Of a DNA stretch of 64,000 bases, positions 1-14,256 are shown in pieces (position 1 is the stretch's first letter; each line of letters opens with the position of its first letter). Below the pieces are notes generated by a model, which saw nothing but the letters and a program-made list of their open reading frames with translations, did not search any database and was not told the origin of the DNA. This DNA comes from Populus alba. Taxonomy: Eukaryota > Streptophyta > Magnoliopsida > Malpighiales > Salicaceae. The position numbers were made by a program, and so were the translations under genes. The stretch lies in NCBI RefSeq assembly GCF_005239225.2, contig NC_133288.1, positions 21,086,169 to 21,150,168 on the forward strand, given 5' to 3'.

Positions 1-29
1 GTACCAAAGCCTAACATGTAACCCCTGCT

Positions 30-288
30 TTCTGATGCTGTGTCTGTGGAAGCCATCTATGCTTCTATGTACTGTGCCCTCTTATCTTAGAAAGTTGTAT
101 TTACAGGTCCATGGAAGTCATTTATCTTACAGCTCCTCCACTCTTGTTAATGCTCAAGTGGTTTTAAACACATACCATATTCAAATCGTGTTAGGGTCTA
201 ACTCATTTTCTGATTCTCTGTGTCTATGGAAGTCCTCGATGTTTGTGTCAGCTGTCCTCTCTTATCTTATTAAGTTGTATTCACAGGT
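30..288 (+). repeat. Diverged duplication inside a TON2 intron
   Basis: Bases 30-108 and 208-288 are two diverged copies of one segment. Both begin TCTGAT, contain TGTGTCT-TGGAAG, then CTCTTATCTTA and AAGTTGTATT-ACAG. The second copy ends in the real acceptor of the exon at 287, and the first ends in a matching TTTACAG|GTCC, a possible decoy acceptor about 180 bases upstream. Confidence 0.7.
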
Positions 289-951
289 TCAGGTGCTTAG
301 ATTTAGATGGGAATGGTGTGTTGACACCCAATGAATTGCAATACTTCTATGAGGAGCAGCTGCACCGTATGGAATGCATGGCCCAGGAACCTGTGCTATT
401 TGAGGATATCTTGTGTCAAATAGTTGACATGATTGCACCAGAGGTGAAAAACTTGGTTCTTTCCAATACACTGGAATCCTCTTCTTTTTGTGTTAGCTCT
501 CATTTGCAGAGACACTTTTTGTTGCAGAGGGAAGGTTACATCACACTGCGTGATTTGAAAGGATGCAAACTTTCAGGAAATGTTTTCAATATTCTTTTCA
601 ACCTCAATAAGTTTGTAGCCTTTGAAAGCCGTGATCCCTTTCTTATTCGCCAGGTACATTCAGCATTTTAATATTGCGTTCCTGCTTTTTAGCTTTTATA
701 TTGTAATAACATATCTGGATGCTCAGGGGTCCAATGGTGTTGGGTTTCATAATTATAATTATATCTTCAGGGATCATAACTGCCTGATTTGCATTTTTTG
801 GTGTGGGCAGGAGCGCGAGGAACCAACTTTAACAGAGTGGGATCGCTTTGCACATAGAGAGTACATCAGGCTTTCAATGGAAGAGGATGTTGAAGATGTC
901 TCAAATGGGAGTGCAGAAGTTTGGGATGAATCATTTGAGGCTCCCTTTTAG
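287..951 (+). CDS. TON2: PP2A regulatory subunit B'' (TON2/FASS type), 3' end
   Basis: Last three coding exons of a gene that starts left of the window: 287-443, 528-653 and 811-951 (stop TAG 949-951), joined at GT-AG sites with the frame kept. The spliced protein carries an EF-hand-like loop ([12 protein letters not shown]), then the blocks [30 protein letters not shown]-like [10 protein letters not shown] and [18 protein letters not shown], ending [13 protein letters not shown] and a short acidic tail. From family knowledge this matches plant TONNEAU2/FASS, the B'' subunit of PP2A that works with TON1 and TRM proteins on cortical microtubules and the preprophase band. The first base of exon 287 completes a codon split by the upstream intron. 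Seen: exons and motifs. Known: role of the family. The N-terminal part cannot be judged here. Confidence 0.9.
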
Positions 952-3900
952 GTTAATGAGTTGAGGTTTATTTAGATGTCTAGAATGAGGTAGACTTCCC
1001 TGAGAAGAAAGATCAAAATTTTGCATCACCTTTATTTCAGTTGAGTTTTATACTTTGTTTTAACTTCTTTCATTTTCAAAATTCCCAAAACATTTTGTGG
1101 TTCTTACTTTTCAGTAAGAATTTAAAACCTCTATAATGTTACAGGAAAATTGTTAAAATGTGTGGAGGCTCCCTGACTTCTTTTGAGGGAAGGAAACAGA
1201 AAAAGGAATTTGCTGCATTTTTTCATTTGTGGAACTGTTTATTTTTAATTGTTAATCTACCACTACACACATACCTCAGACGTTTATTACTTCTGCCAAA
1301 AAACATCTTTTCTTTCTATTAATTTGGTTTTGAATGACGTTTATAGATATGTATAATTTTTGGATTCAACAAATATTCCGACATTCCCTTTTCCTGTTTT
1401 TAGATTATTTGTATGTTAAATTCAATTTTTCTAGTCCCTCGTGTCTTTGCAGTTACCCACAATATCTCTTTGCTGCTCCTTTGGATATGGAATGAAGATT
1501 TGGTACTTGGACATTCTCCTCGGTGGAACTTGTCAAATCTGCACTGTTGGTAATACATTTCAAGCTTGGTCATTACTTTGGCTTGCTCCAGTAGGCAACA
1601 TGGCTGCGTTTGTGCGATAACATTCATATGCTCTCTAGAGTTCCACAGTGATTTCCAGGATGCCAGATGCTTTATTGGGAGGGAGAGATGGCTGTCATCT
1701 GGTGATTATTCATCACCCAGGTAACAAAAGTTCATATAATTGTTGTTGGGTGGCAATTTTGCTTCCAGGAAAGCAGCTCCATTTCTGGATGATATTTCTC
1801 GAGCTTCTGCTCTTTATGGGAAAGGTGGCTGGTATGCTTATCCTTTAAGCTTGTAACGACATATATTTGTGGATCAATGCTCTCCTCGGTTCATTCCTGC
1901 ACCCTGACCTCTCTCTCTCTCTCTCTGTGTTACTGTTTATATGTTCTTTTATTGGATTTTATGAGGAGGGACAAAATTTCGTGGGGAGAAATTGGGTTGT
2001 TAATCATGTTGTCGTGGCAGTTTTTTGGTGGGAGCTGTGCAAAGACAAGCTCTCTTCCGTCATATGTAGCGCACTGAAACAAAGAGCACACACGTCCATT
2101 ACTGTTCTCTGTCAGCAAAATTTGTTTTGCAATGTCAAGTAGTAACTTTATAACTAGCTGCCTAAATTGTTGATCTTGTGTCGGTACCAAAGGCTGAACC
2201 CTGGTTGAGTGGTTAGAGTTCTTAATTACAACTTGCAACTCTAAACCACATGGCCAAAGAACTTGGTTCTTTTTAATTGTTGATCTTGTGATGTTTTGAG
2301 AATCTGGCAATCATTAAAATTTCCTTTTGTAAAGTACCTTCGGTTGTCTTTCCAGATCTTTAATGAACTAGAGTGGGCCTTTTCGGCTCCAAACAGGAGA
2401 AAACTCAACTGTTTTGGATATAATTAGTGTTAAGGTTTTAATAACGTTAATAAGCCTTGCTTCCTGGTACCTAGTGCAACGATTTCCATGAACAATACAA
2501 TGCCACCAGCGGCGCTCACCGAAATGATCTTGGACTGTGCTAGCACGATATGGCCGCTGGGCCTTGCAACCGGCAACCGGCAACCGGCAACTGTCATTGA
2601 AATGGGCAGTATGAGCTCCGGGGCAATCTGAGAAAGGTATTCTCACCAGAAGTTAGTGTTAATTGCTTTATAGGAAGTGGGGATCCAATTTTACGATTTT
2701 TCTCTCATGTCATTCAAACCAATTCGAGCAGCGAACGAAAATAACTTGAAATGAAATGTCAAATTGTAGGCTTCGAGTGAACAAATACTGTTCCATTGAA
2801 ATTTAGTGTCTGAAAAACAGGGATGGCAGTGTTAATTTTCTAAACAGTCCATGTTAACCAGCACCGTGTAGTCTGTGGGTGGCCGCAACCACCCAAGGTT
2901 AGAGGCCAGCCGGCTTAAAAATTGTTAGTGTGCTATATCTAGGATTCAAGGCACCCAGTTTCTCTTTCGATCATTCATTTGAAGATCTCAGTTTTTTAGA
3001 ATTCAAAGAAGAAGAAAACAAAAGAACTAATATATCATCAGACACTGAAGAGTTGCGCAGACGACTAGTCGTCAAAAAACAATAATATGACTTTTGGAGT
3101 CCAGCCAGAGGACTAGTCGTCAAGAACAATAAGAATTTTGGAGTCCTGTCAGCGTTTTACTCAAGTAAGCTCAAGAGAGTCAGGAAAAGAGCATTTTGAT
3201 TTTTTTTTTTGTCGTCAGCACGGCAGCCAAAGAGGGAGGGTCTCTTCCTGTCACTCTCACGAACGTGCAATACATCCCCTGTTCATAATCATCCCTCTCT
3301 ACATACATTAATTCTTCATCCTCTCCATCTGCTTGCTGGTAAGAGATTCTCTTACAGATTTCTCTGATTTATTATCTATCTCCATTCTACTTGTCCTTTA
3401 CATTTGTTGGCATTTCAAGTATTTAGTGATCTGCTTTTTATTTTTTATTTTTGAGGTTTTTCTTTGAAGAGCCAGAGTCAGGTTCATATATTACACTTAT
3501 TTTAGCCCCCTTTTTTGGAGAGAGATTCTTAAAGAAAAGCAACTGCTTGTTAGTGCATTTTTTAAATCATTTGAGTGAAAAATACAGCAACTCTAAAAAT
3601 GCCGGCATCATCTGATGTAGTCTTTTTATCCTGTCTCCTTTTCCACACTACATCCTGATAAGAGAAGAGACATGCCTTCTCGCTACCCAATTTACGAGAA
3701 AGAATAACTCTGATCTATCCTCATTGTCCAAAGGAAAGGGCCAAAAGAACTATAATATAAACAACTCATAACCAGGAAAAATGGACTGTAAATGAGCAAG
3801 TCTAGAAATATCATTAATGTTTCCTCGTAACAAGATCCATAATAATTGGTTTCCGCCACTAACTATGAAAATAATCAAAAGCCAAAATAAAAATACATAA

Positions 3901-3965
3901 AACGGTAAAACTGGAGCAAATTTTGGAACTTTTAAGCTAATGAAAAGCTCAGAAGTGAACAAATC
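952..3965. other. Intergenic, including the TON2 3' UTR
   Basis: The first few hundred bases after the stop are T-rich and are probably the TON2 3' UTR. Further on are a (CT)n run near 1911-1926, a CAACCGG triplicate near 2564-2589 and the palindromic duplication at 3060-3152. Short open frames (for example 1648-1848 and 1867-2142) resemble no family I know and lack splice support. From about 3960 leftwards the DNA is probably the 3' UTR of the minus-strand eL14 gene. Confidence 0.5.
3060..3152. repeat. Imperfect tandem duplication with a 14-bp palindrome
   Basis: Two units, 3060-3110 and 3111-3152, share GACTAGTCGTCAA, AACAATAA and TTTTGGAGTCC. The first begins with the perfect palindrome GACGACTAGTCGTC (3060-3073), which is shortened in the second. 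No adjacent gene explains it. Confidence 0.7.
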
Positions 3966-5458
<1,493 letters not shown>

Positions 5459-5559
5459 TTTTGGCGGATCTGCTAAGAATCGACAGAGAGAGAGGCGACC
5501 GCTGAGGTGAAAGAGAGGGGTGACCAGCGAGGTAATGTATATTAGTAGTAATGCTGCTA

Positions 5560-5568
5560 CTAGGGTTT
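5560..5568 (-). promoter_or_regulatory. Telo-box in the eL14 promoter or leader
   Basis: Read on the minus strand the sequence is AAACCCTAG, about 100 bases upstream of the eL14 ATG. Telo-boxes of this kind are known to be enriched in promoters and leaders of plant ribosomal protein genes. Only the motif is seen; its activity is inferred. Confidence 0.6.
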
Positions 5569-5569
5569 T

Positions 5570-6313
5570 TCGTTTTGGATGTGATACGCTCGAGTGTATT
5601 AAAATTGTAGACGTGGCTTCTCACTATTGGTCTTGCTTCGAAACTTTCGGATATTTTCCTCACGTCCTTTCTTTATCTTTTATTCTTATATGTGTCTTGT
5701 AAGTTATAATTGTTTCAGTTTTGGGGTGTGTTTCCCTTTCGACCCACTGTTTCTTAAATTCTATAATTGCCCCGCTTTATAGGAGAATCTTGTGAACAGG
5801 ACCATGAATTTTGATTACTCAAATTGTTCATGACAATAGAAGAAACATTGTCCAAGGATTATTTGGAATAGCTTTAAAGGACAATGATTCTAGCATAATC
5901 CCCCATTTAATTTTGTTATTGCAACTTCAATCCTTGTTCCATCCTCAAGTTTTATGATTTATGGAAAATTTTAAAATATATTTCTTGACTTTGATTTGGA
6001 TTCCAAGGTCTATTAGCTAATTTGTTTCTTACAATTAGCATTATGCATATTTGAAAATCCAATAGTTTTCTGTAATTTAAAAGTGAGTTATATTTTTTAA
6101 ATATATTAAATTGATATTTTAGTGTTTGTTTTATAATTTTGATATGTTGGTGTCAAAAATAAAAAAAAAATTATTTTGATGTATTTTCAAGTAAAATGTA
6201 TTTTTAAAAAATATCGTGCACTGTATCACTAAATATACATTATTTTTTAAACCTATTTTGAAGGGTCTAAATTTAGATATTTTAATGTTATTTATTTGGA
6301 ATTAAGCTTTTAA

Positions 6314-6344
<31 letters not shown>

Positions 6345-6729
6345 TATTTAGTTGAAGTTAAAGAGATAAATATTTTAAATAATTATGATTCTAAAAAAAA
6401 TTTAAAATAAATTTACATATTTTAAAATAAAAAATATATAAAAACATGTTTACTTATCTTTTCATCTTTTTTTTTTATTATTATTAGAGAATAACCAAAA
6501 ATGAGGTTTGCTAGTGGTAATGATAAAATATTTAAAAATATTAAAACTTTGTTAAGACATGTCAAGGACAATATGGTCAAACAAAAAAAAGGATGAGATC
6601 AACAAATCATGGGATGAGAAGAAAAAAAAAACATGAAAAATCATAAACCTGATTACCAAGGAAAGTGGAAGAGCTGTCATTTTTCAAGCTGAGAGCTTTA
6701 ACAAATTCAAAACAATGAATCTATTTCTC
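5570..6729. other. AT-rich intergenic spacer
   Basis: Between the divergent eL14 and TBC genes. It is strongly AT-rich from about 6040, with an (AT)n run at about 6318-6342 and stretches resembling the dispersed AT-rich element described at 47-50 kb. No coding sequence is recognised. Confidence 0.5.
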
Positions 6730-7242
6730 GAAGCGTACCGTTCGTTTCGCTCCTCTTTCCATTGATTGATTCTGCATTTTGTGTTTTCTACGATCCTCCT
6801 CGACGGACGACAGACATCATTGAATTCTTTTATTATTGTTTCAGTAACCAGCAATCCGCCAGTTCTCGAACAAGGTACTGATAATATTCGACAGCCAGTT
6901 ATCTTAATCTGCCTGGAAAATCAAGATTCTTTTTTTTTTTCCCTTCATAAACAACACAGTGGGATCCTAGCAATGTCGATTGACATTCATTTCATGTAAA
7001 GAAATCACATGCAATGTTATTAATTTTATACATGTCTGTCTGATGATGGCTTATAGAGATCAAATCTGTGTCCTGTAGGGTGTAAATGTAGTATGCTCTT
7101 CTCATCGTAGTTAATGTCTTTGGAATCTTTTTGATAAATGTTAAAGGAAGTGCTTCGCTTATATTATCTTCTATTTTCTGGGTTTTTTTTTCTCTCATTG
7201 GATTTTTGCTGTGGCAATGAACAAGGGATGGAGTAAATTTGG

Positions 7243-8253
7243 ATGGTTGGTTGCGGGGGATTGACAGAGATTGTTGATATTATGAAGAGAACAGGAGCTG
7301 AGGACTTGGGGGATTTCTATCCAATCCGACCTGATTGCCAAGCGGATACTCCAAAGCCCCGTTTCAAGCCCAGGGTGGGTGGTCAGCTTTTTTCGTTTCC
7401 TTCCTTTTCTTTTTGTGAATTAGTTTCGTTATAACTAATCCTTTGTATTTATTGTCACTTTTGTCATGAATTTGTGCCCATGTGATGTGATGATTTTTAT
7501 TTTTTAAATTTTGTTATTATTGAGGATTTTACTTGTGAATTAGTTTTACTTGTTATACATCTATTTGTGGCTGCACCATGAGACATGCTTGGATACATTA
7601 AGCAGGCTTTGTGTAGTGCATTCCTCTATGTTTGAAATAATTTTTTTTACAGGCTGGGAAAACTCTTAGTGAAAGAAGGTGGAATGCTGCGTTCTCTGAA
7701 GATGGTCATTTGGATATTGAGAAGGTGCTTAGACGGATCCAACGGGGGGTATGGATCTCTTTTTCATTTTTATCTTAGCTTGTCTGAAATAGTGATGTGA
7801 TATACAGTGCGGTCATTGTCAGTATGTTTATGGTCTTCGATGCGTTATGAGTGAAAACTCCTATTCCAAAGGTAGAGTGTTTATCTTAAGTTTGTTTTCC
7901 ATGTTAGGGTGTCCATCCTGCAATTAAAGGATCGGTATGGGAATTTGTGTTAGGATGCTTTGATCCTAATAGCACATATGAAGAACGGAATCAGCTCAGG
8001 CAATGTAGGAGGTAATGCTTTCCTTTGCATTGTATTAAACCTACATGCATGCAAGTCTTCATTTTAATATATGATTCTGTGTGAGAATGTTTGTGCCATC
8101 ATATACTGCTTTGGCCGACTTTGAAGTTTTTCTTTGTTGCAAAACCATATTCATAGTACATGCTCAAAATAAAAGGACTACAATAGACTTTTATTGGAAT
8201 CCCAACTTATCCCCCCCCCCACACACACACTCTCATATGAAAACATACCAGTC

Positions 8254-8298
<45 letters not shown>

Positions 8299-11200
8299 AA
8301 ATGCTTTCAGTTTCTGAGCATCAACTTTTGTGCCTAGGCCAAAGTGATTAATCTGTGACATTGACACTTTAGGGAGCAGTACATCAGGTGGAAAGCTGAG
8401 TGTCAACACATGGTTCCAGTTATTGGTAGCGGAAAGCTTATCACAACTCCCATTATTACTGATGCTGGGCAACCAGTAATTGATTCTGCAATAAATAGTT
8501 GTTTTTCAGACAAGAGATCAATTCAATGGATGCTTGCTTTGCATCAAATTGGTAGGTATATAATCTCTAATTCTTTAGGGAGAGGATTTTTCCCTTTCCT
8601 GTCATTGGTTTTTGGAAAATGAATTTAGAACTTTATTGTGGTTGCTCTCCACCCAATGATTAGTAAATATCCTTTCACTTACAATGCAGAAGCAAGTAGT
8701 CTACCTACACAACTACTACTTAGCAGTGACTCCCTGTTTATCAGACAACCCCATTATTTATGTGTGTGTTTTTACGGACATGAGAGTGACCAACTTAAAT
8801 TCTTGAAGCAAAGAACTTGGGCCTGTGGTGCCAGAGTCTTGGTCCCTAAGGCAATATCCATGATGGAAAAACACTAAACTTAAGTGTACTCGCCACATAC
8901 AGTTGCAATATCTGTTCTTTACTGAAGTCCTTATGGTTTCTTTCTAATCAGCAACCTTGTTAAATTTTGACTTTGCTTGACATAGCTAGTGGAACTTTTT
9001 ATTGTAGGTTTGGATGTTGTTCGCACAGATCGAGCTCTTGCTTTTTATGAGAGTGAAAAAAATCAGGCAAAACTTTGGGATATTCTTGCCATTTATGCTT
9101 GGGTGGATAATGATATTAGTTATGTCCAAGGTGAATTGTTTTTAACTGCTTTATTATCCATCAAAATAAATTTGTTCTTATGACGGGATAGTTATTTTGA
9201 ATTATTTCTTGTGTAGGAATGAATGATATTTGCTCTCCAATGGTAATTCTTCTTGAAAATGAAGCAGATGCCTTTTGGTGTTTTGAGCGTGCAATGCGGA
9301 GACTGGTATGCAATTTATAATAATGTGGTTATCACAGCTATTGTTTTGGTAGCAATGATGCCCCAGCTTCACTGTACTGCTTTCCTGTTGAGTTCGTTGG
9401 TGATGGATGATGATTTCTATTGTGACGGTATTGATAATTAGCTCAATCTAGTTCACACTCACACTGTTGCTCTGATGCTTTTGCTTCCTGCAATTACCAA
9501 GAAAGCATACACATATCCAAATGCAAGAGATACGAATGAAGTCATAATTTCAATATTTAAATTTTCCATGAAGGTGACACTATTCATCTGGAATTTGGGC
9601 TGTTAAGAGATATGGTTAGGGAATGAATGCTGTTGAGATGAGATACTGAAATGGGTGGTTGGCTAGATAAAGCTGTAGTTTGGAGACTATGGTAGTGTTG
9701 AAAAGATGTTGAGTTTATGCTGGGACAACTCTGTCATGTGTTATGGGGTTTAGTAACAGTTGTTTCTGTGGTTGGAGCAACGTGTTTCGAGTTAGTTTGA
9801 AGCAAAGTTGCCTGGGATGCTAATGTAGATTTGGTGTAGTGCGAAATGGCATGTAGGCATATAGATACATTCCAACAAGTATCATAACTTGTTTGAAATT
9901 ATGAATGATTTGAGATTTCAGGCTGTTTTCTTGTGTCTGTCTTAATGAAAATCAAAAGGCTGCATGCTTATTTACACATTCAGTAGCAATAACCAAAGGA
10001 TACCTGTTTATAGTGGGATTTTTTTAATTCTTCCTTCCAGGATAAATGTGGCAAGCATTCCACTCCAGGGGCAGATTTTACTAGTTTCTACATTGTATAT
10101 CAATGCAATGTAATTAGTATGTGGGTATTGAGAGAGCGTGGATGTATCTGATTATTATCAATCCACTTTATAAATAGCAGATAGCAAATGGAGTTCTAGT
10201 AACCCAGTCATATTGTTCATTTAAAATTGTCTATTGCTTCTTGGTAAGAAGACTTGCATCCATGGTTCTAGTTTTCAGAATTAATGCCAATCTGCATACT
10301 GGTGCTATAACAAATCAAACTTAATGCCTAATTATCTTATACATGTTTTCAATGAACTTAGTAATCTTATTTGTATGGATCCATCTTCTGTCCACTTGAT
10401 TCTACTCATGAGATATACAAAATTGTTGAGCATAATTCTGCCTATTAAACTCTAGTTTTGTTGAGACAGAGATATTCAACCCTAGGCTATACTGGAACAC
10501 AGCCCAGTGGTCCATTTCTGTGTTTTTATCAAGTTTTGGGTTACAATTGTGATTCACATTCTCTTTCCATGATTCGGTGCTAAAAATTCCCTTGAACATA
10601 ATTAGTTGAGCTTATTGACTATTCATAATATTCTGCTCCCTGTGCGTAATGTCACGGTGCAGTGATTAAAACAGCCTGACTTGCTAGTTCAGTTTTGAAT
10701 TATAAAATATATTGAGATTACTGTTTGAATGATTGTGCCTGAATTTTGGTGGTTATTTATAACATCCTTTTGCGATATTGCTTTCTTAATTTTTTTTCTT
10801 GGAAAATCTATTTTGATCTGACCCTAAACATTCTTAAAACGTGATCAATCCTAGTGATTGTGCTTTTTAAGTTTTATTTATGCCGCGGCTTCTGTTTCGT
10901 GACAGAGAGAAAACTTCAGGTGCAGTGCAAGTTCGATGGGGGTGCAAACTCAGCTGAGTACGCTCTCACAAGTAATTAAAACTGTTGATCCGAAGCTTCA
11001 TCAACACCTTGGTATTCATTCCAGTTTGAAATTTTTTAATGGGTTTAAGATATACTCTTTGTTTGATAATTGCATCAGCAACTTGATTGTTTAATATTTA
11101 ATGAGAACTAGGAAAAAGAAAACTGGAAATTCCATTAGAAGAAAGTGCACTGAAATTGCAATTAGATATTGTTGTCTTTGCCAGAATGGTTGACAACAAC

Positions 11201-12347
11201 AAGCAGGCCTAGCACATAATAGATAAGAACAGATAAATTCCAGCATTCCTTGTTCACCGCATGCACCTTGATGATGTTTATGTGCATGCCTTTGTGCTTG
11301 CACTTGCACTGAATGAGGCTCTTATAAGTAAAAACTAAAACCTTGTTTGTTTATATGGCAGAGGATCTAGATGGTGGTGAATATTTATTTGCATTTCGCA
11401 TGTTGATGGTACTCTTTAGAAGAGAGTTCTCCTTTGTGGATTCTCTGTATCTTTGGGAGGTAAGGAGGGATTGTTGTGTTTGTTTGAGATTCTTCCAAAA
11501 ATGAGATCTATCTTGTTAATGGAAAGTCATTGATTGCCAGGTTCTTGACTGAAGTCACAGAACTTTAAGCTTTCAATACAAAAAATTGATTTATAGAAGT
11601 TTATTTTGGCACCTTTTATGGCCAAGCTTGTTTTAAAAAAGTAAGATAGATTGGTTTCAGCTGATGTGGGCCATGGAGTACAATCCAAACATCTTCTCTT
11701 TATATGAGAAGCCTATTGCCGAGTCGGACAAGAGTGCTGCATCTATGTTGAATAATAAGCTGCTAAAGCAGTGTGGCAAGTTTGAGAGAAATAAAGTGAA
11801 GACTGGATGTAAGGACCAACAGAGTGCACTTGCTGTTTTTCTTGTTGCCAGTGTTCTTGAGGCCAAGAACAAGAGAATTCTAAAGGAGGCTAAGGGTCTT
11901 GATGATGTCGTCCAGGTCACCTCCCTCCCTCCCTCCCTCTCCTCCCTCGTTTTCAATGCCCGTGCTTTTTGTTTTTGAGAAAATGAATCTAGATTTATCG
12001 TACTGGGTAGCGTTCTGCAGATATTGAGCGATATTACTGGAAATATGGATGCTAGAAAGGTATGTAAAGAGGCATTGAAGATTCATAAAAAGTATCTGAG
12101 CAAGGTATGCTTTATTCCTTCATATACCTTGATTTGTTTATATGTCTGATCTCCCAAACTCTCCAAGAAAATATTTGGATATAATTTCTGAAAATAAAAA
12201 AAGAAAAAGGAAAAAGGCTTTCTGTACATGGAGTGAGTAACACACATTACTTGAAGCAGATTATAGTTGGGTTTGGTAATTCAGCTTGCTTTGAAATAAA
12301 TGATAGGACTGAATTGCTGCTGCTCTATGCAGGCCAAAAAGTCATAA
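7243..12347 (+). CDS. TBC-domain Rab GTPase-activating protein
   Basis: Eleven coding exons: 7243-7374, 7653-7748, 7908-8011, 8373-8551, 9008-9130, 9217-9305, 10906-11011, 11362-11459, 11661-11915, 12021-12104 and 12333-12347 (TAA). All introns are GT-AG; the sum is 1281 bases, giving 426 residues. The two catalytic TBC motifs are present: IxxDxxR (I170, D173, R176, the arginine finger) and YVQG (Y209, Q211, the glutamine finger). Flanking blocks include RIQRGGVHPAIKGSVWEF, AFRMLMVLFRREFSF and LYLWELMWA. Such proteins speed GTP hydrolysis on Rab/Ypt GTPases in membrane traffic; the target Rab cannot be read from sequence. An in-frame TAA sits 9 bases before the chosen ATG. A likely 5' UTR exon ends at 6874 (AACAAG|GTACTG). 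Intron 3 holds C9 and (TA)n runs, and intron 9 opens with a CCCT repeat. The gene looks intact. Confidence 0.93.
8212..8295. repeat. Compound microsatellite in TBC intron 3
   Basis: A C run (about 8212-8220) is followed by (AC)n and, after a short gap, (TA)n at about 8257-8295. It lies in the intron 8012-8372 and is likely length-polymorphic. Confidence 0.85.
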
Positions 12348-14038
12348 ACATATTGCTGGGAATCACAAACATGTAAAATCGAATTGTGCTCCCAGATTCT
12401 TGGTGGCATTGGTGTCACACGACTCTCTCACACGCCAATTTCGTCATTTTCTTTTCGGAAAATGTCTCCTAGTTGTTGATTTTCCCCCCTCTATAAATTG
12501 AAGTCATTATGATGTTTATTACATTTTGATATGAAATGCTTCTGCATAGATAGCAAGCACATCATTTTTATGTGAATACTCCGCTAACATAGCATATTAG
12601 CACCCTGTCTACCTGCTGCTCACAGCAGCCCAAAAGCTGGAACAATACTGGCATCATTGTCATTGCCACCGTTGGGTCTGGCTGTCCGGCGCTGATAGCA
12701 TTGCTAACGTTAATATCTTCCACGCTAAACATTTAAAGCTTATGAAAATATATAAAGAAAATAATTGCCAATTCACCAGTCCATTCTTCTTCCACATGTG
12801 AATGGAGGTGACTAAAATGTTGTTTTAAAATCATGATTGTTGCTATGTTTTTGCTTAGTTTAGTGTGTATTTGGTATTGTGGGGAAGAATGCTTTAAAAA
12901 GAGTTTTTTACTTGAAAATATATTAATTGTTTTTTAGATTTTTTATTTTTAATTTTCAACATCATCAAATCAAAATTATCATAAAATATTAAAAAAATAA
13001 TATTAATTTAATGTTATTTTACTCTAAATGTATCTTTGAAATGCATCAAAACACAGGTTAAAATGTAATATGAAACAGCATGTAAAGTCAAACACACAGA
13101 TGTTATTGTCCTCATTGAATAGAAATGACTTCTTGTCACTGTCTTGATTCCTGAATCCTGGTCATCACAACACCCAAATGAATCATTTGTAATTCAAGGA
13201 AAAGCAAATGAAAACATATTAAGAAGAGTTTAATCTAAAAGAATGAAAAATATTTCAGATCAAGCATCACAAAACAAGAAACAGAGCGAGAGATCAGAGT
13301 TGATCGGAAATTTGAGAGAGATGGTATACTTCTATAACACCACTAGCTGAGAAGAGTCCATTAACCACCATGGCAAGCACAAAACAGTGGTATTTTGTAA
13401 AATTATATGCAACACAAGACTCTAAGATAGAACTAAAGCTTGACAGACAAATGAAGCTGAGAACATAGTGAAAGAACAGCTCATGTCAAGTGGGCACAAT
13501 AACTTCAACAGTTACTGTTATCTTCTGTGGCATGAAGCTTGGTTCAGTTTTTAGATTGTGTTTATTCCCACACACAAACACATTCTTAAAATATTACATT
13601 TCCTCAGGAACACAGACATTGTCATTCGCAAGACCAGGCCAAAAGGGAGATTTTGGAATACTTGGAGGTTTCTATTACTCTAGATGGAGACTCAGACCCA
13701 TCACTTTTGTTTACAAATGAAAGATAAATGGGTGGCCTGACTAGTTAATCATCTAAGCTCTGTTAGCTGATGATTAATCCTATACTTGATTTTTTATGGT
13801 GCAAGAGTTAATATCATAGTTATAAAACCTATCCGACTTAAAATAATAGGTTAGATGGATCAAATTAAGTTGATTTAGTCAATCCAAAACATTATTAATT
13901 TGATTTTTTTTTTGAAAAATCAAATCAAGTCAAGTTTAGTAACTATGGTTAATATTGATTTGTTTAGAAAATAGCAAGAATGCTTAATTACTCATGTATT
14001 AAGCAAACAAAAGGAACCTTCCAACGAAAATGGGAGCC
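12348..14038. other. Intergenic spacer with a dispersed AT-rich repeat
   Basis: TBC 3' UTR, then non-coding DNA. Bases about 12870-13060 resemble the AT-rich inverted-repeat family (TGTTATTTTACT, ATCATAAAATATT). The frame at 13490-13720 resembles nothing known and is not called. Confidence 0.45.
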
Positions 14039-14047
14039 TATATATAG
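14039..14047 (+). promoter_or_regulatory. Probable TATA box of the RIC gene
   Basis: TATATATAG on the plus strand, about 225 bases before the donor of the putative first 5' UTR exon (14272|GTGAGT). The position fits a transcription start around 14070. Core-promoter motif only. Confidence 0.45.
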
Positions 14048-14256
14048 ATAGTGCTTTATAAGGAATATACAGATACAGGCTATCCGAGTAGTCAGCAGGC
14101 ATCAGCAAAGTCAATAACAGCCATGCATGCCAAAAAGCAAACAGCCTTCCATAAGAAAGACTTGTTAAAACATTCCTAAATTTAGTATTTCAATAATGGT
14201 CCAATCCTCTTCATCCCTACACCGAAAACTTCGATCAGTTTTTCGTTTTTTGGTTA

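Noticed and set aside
2190..2215. tRNA-like A box (TGGTTGAGTGGTTAGAG) suggesting a SINE
   Set aside because: No matching B box, no poly-A tail and no target duplication were found, so only a chance resemblance is supported.
8233..8472. ORF with a Tyr-Ile repeat
   Set aside because: It is the translation of the (TA)n microsatellite in a TBC intron.
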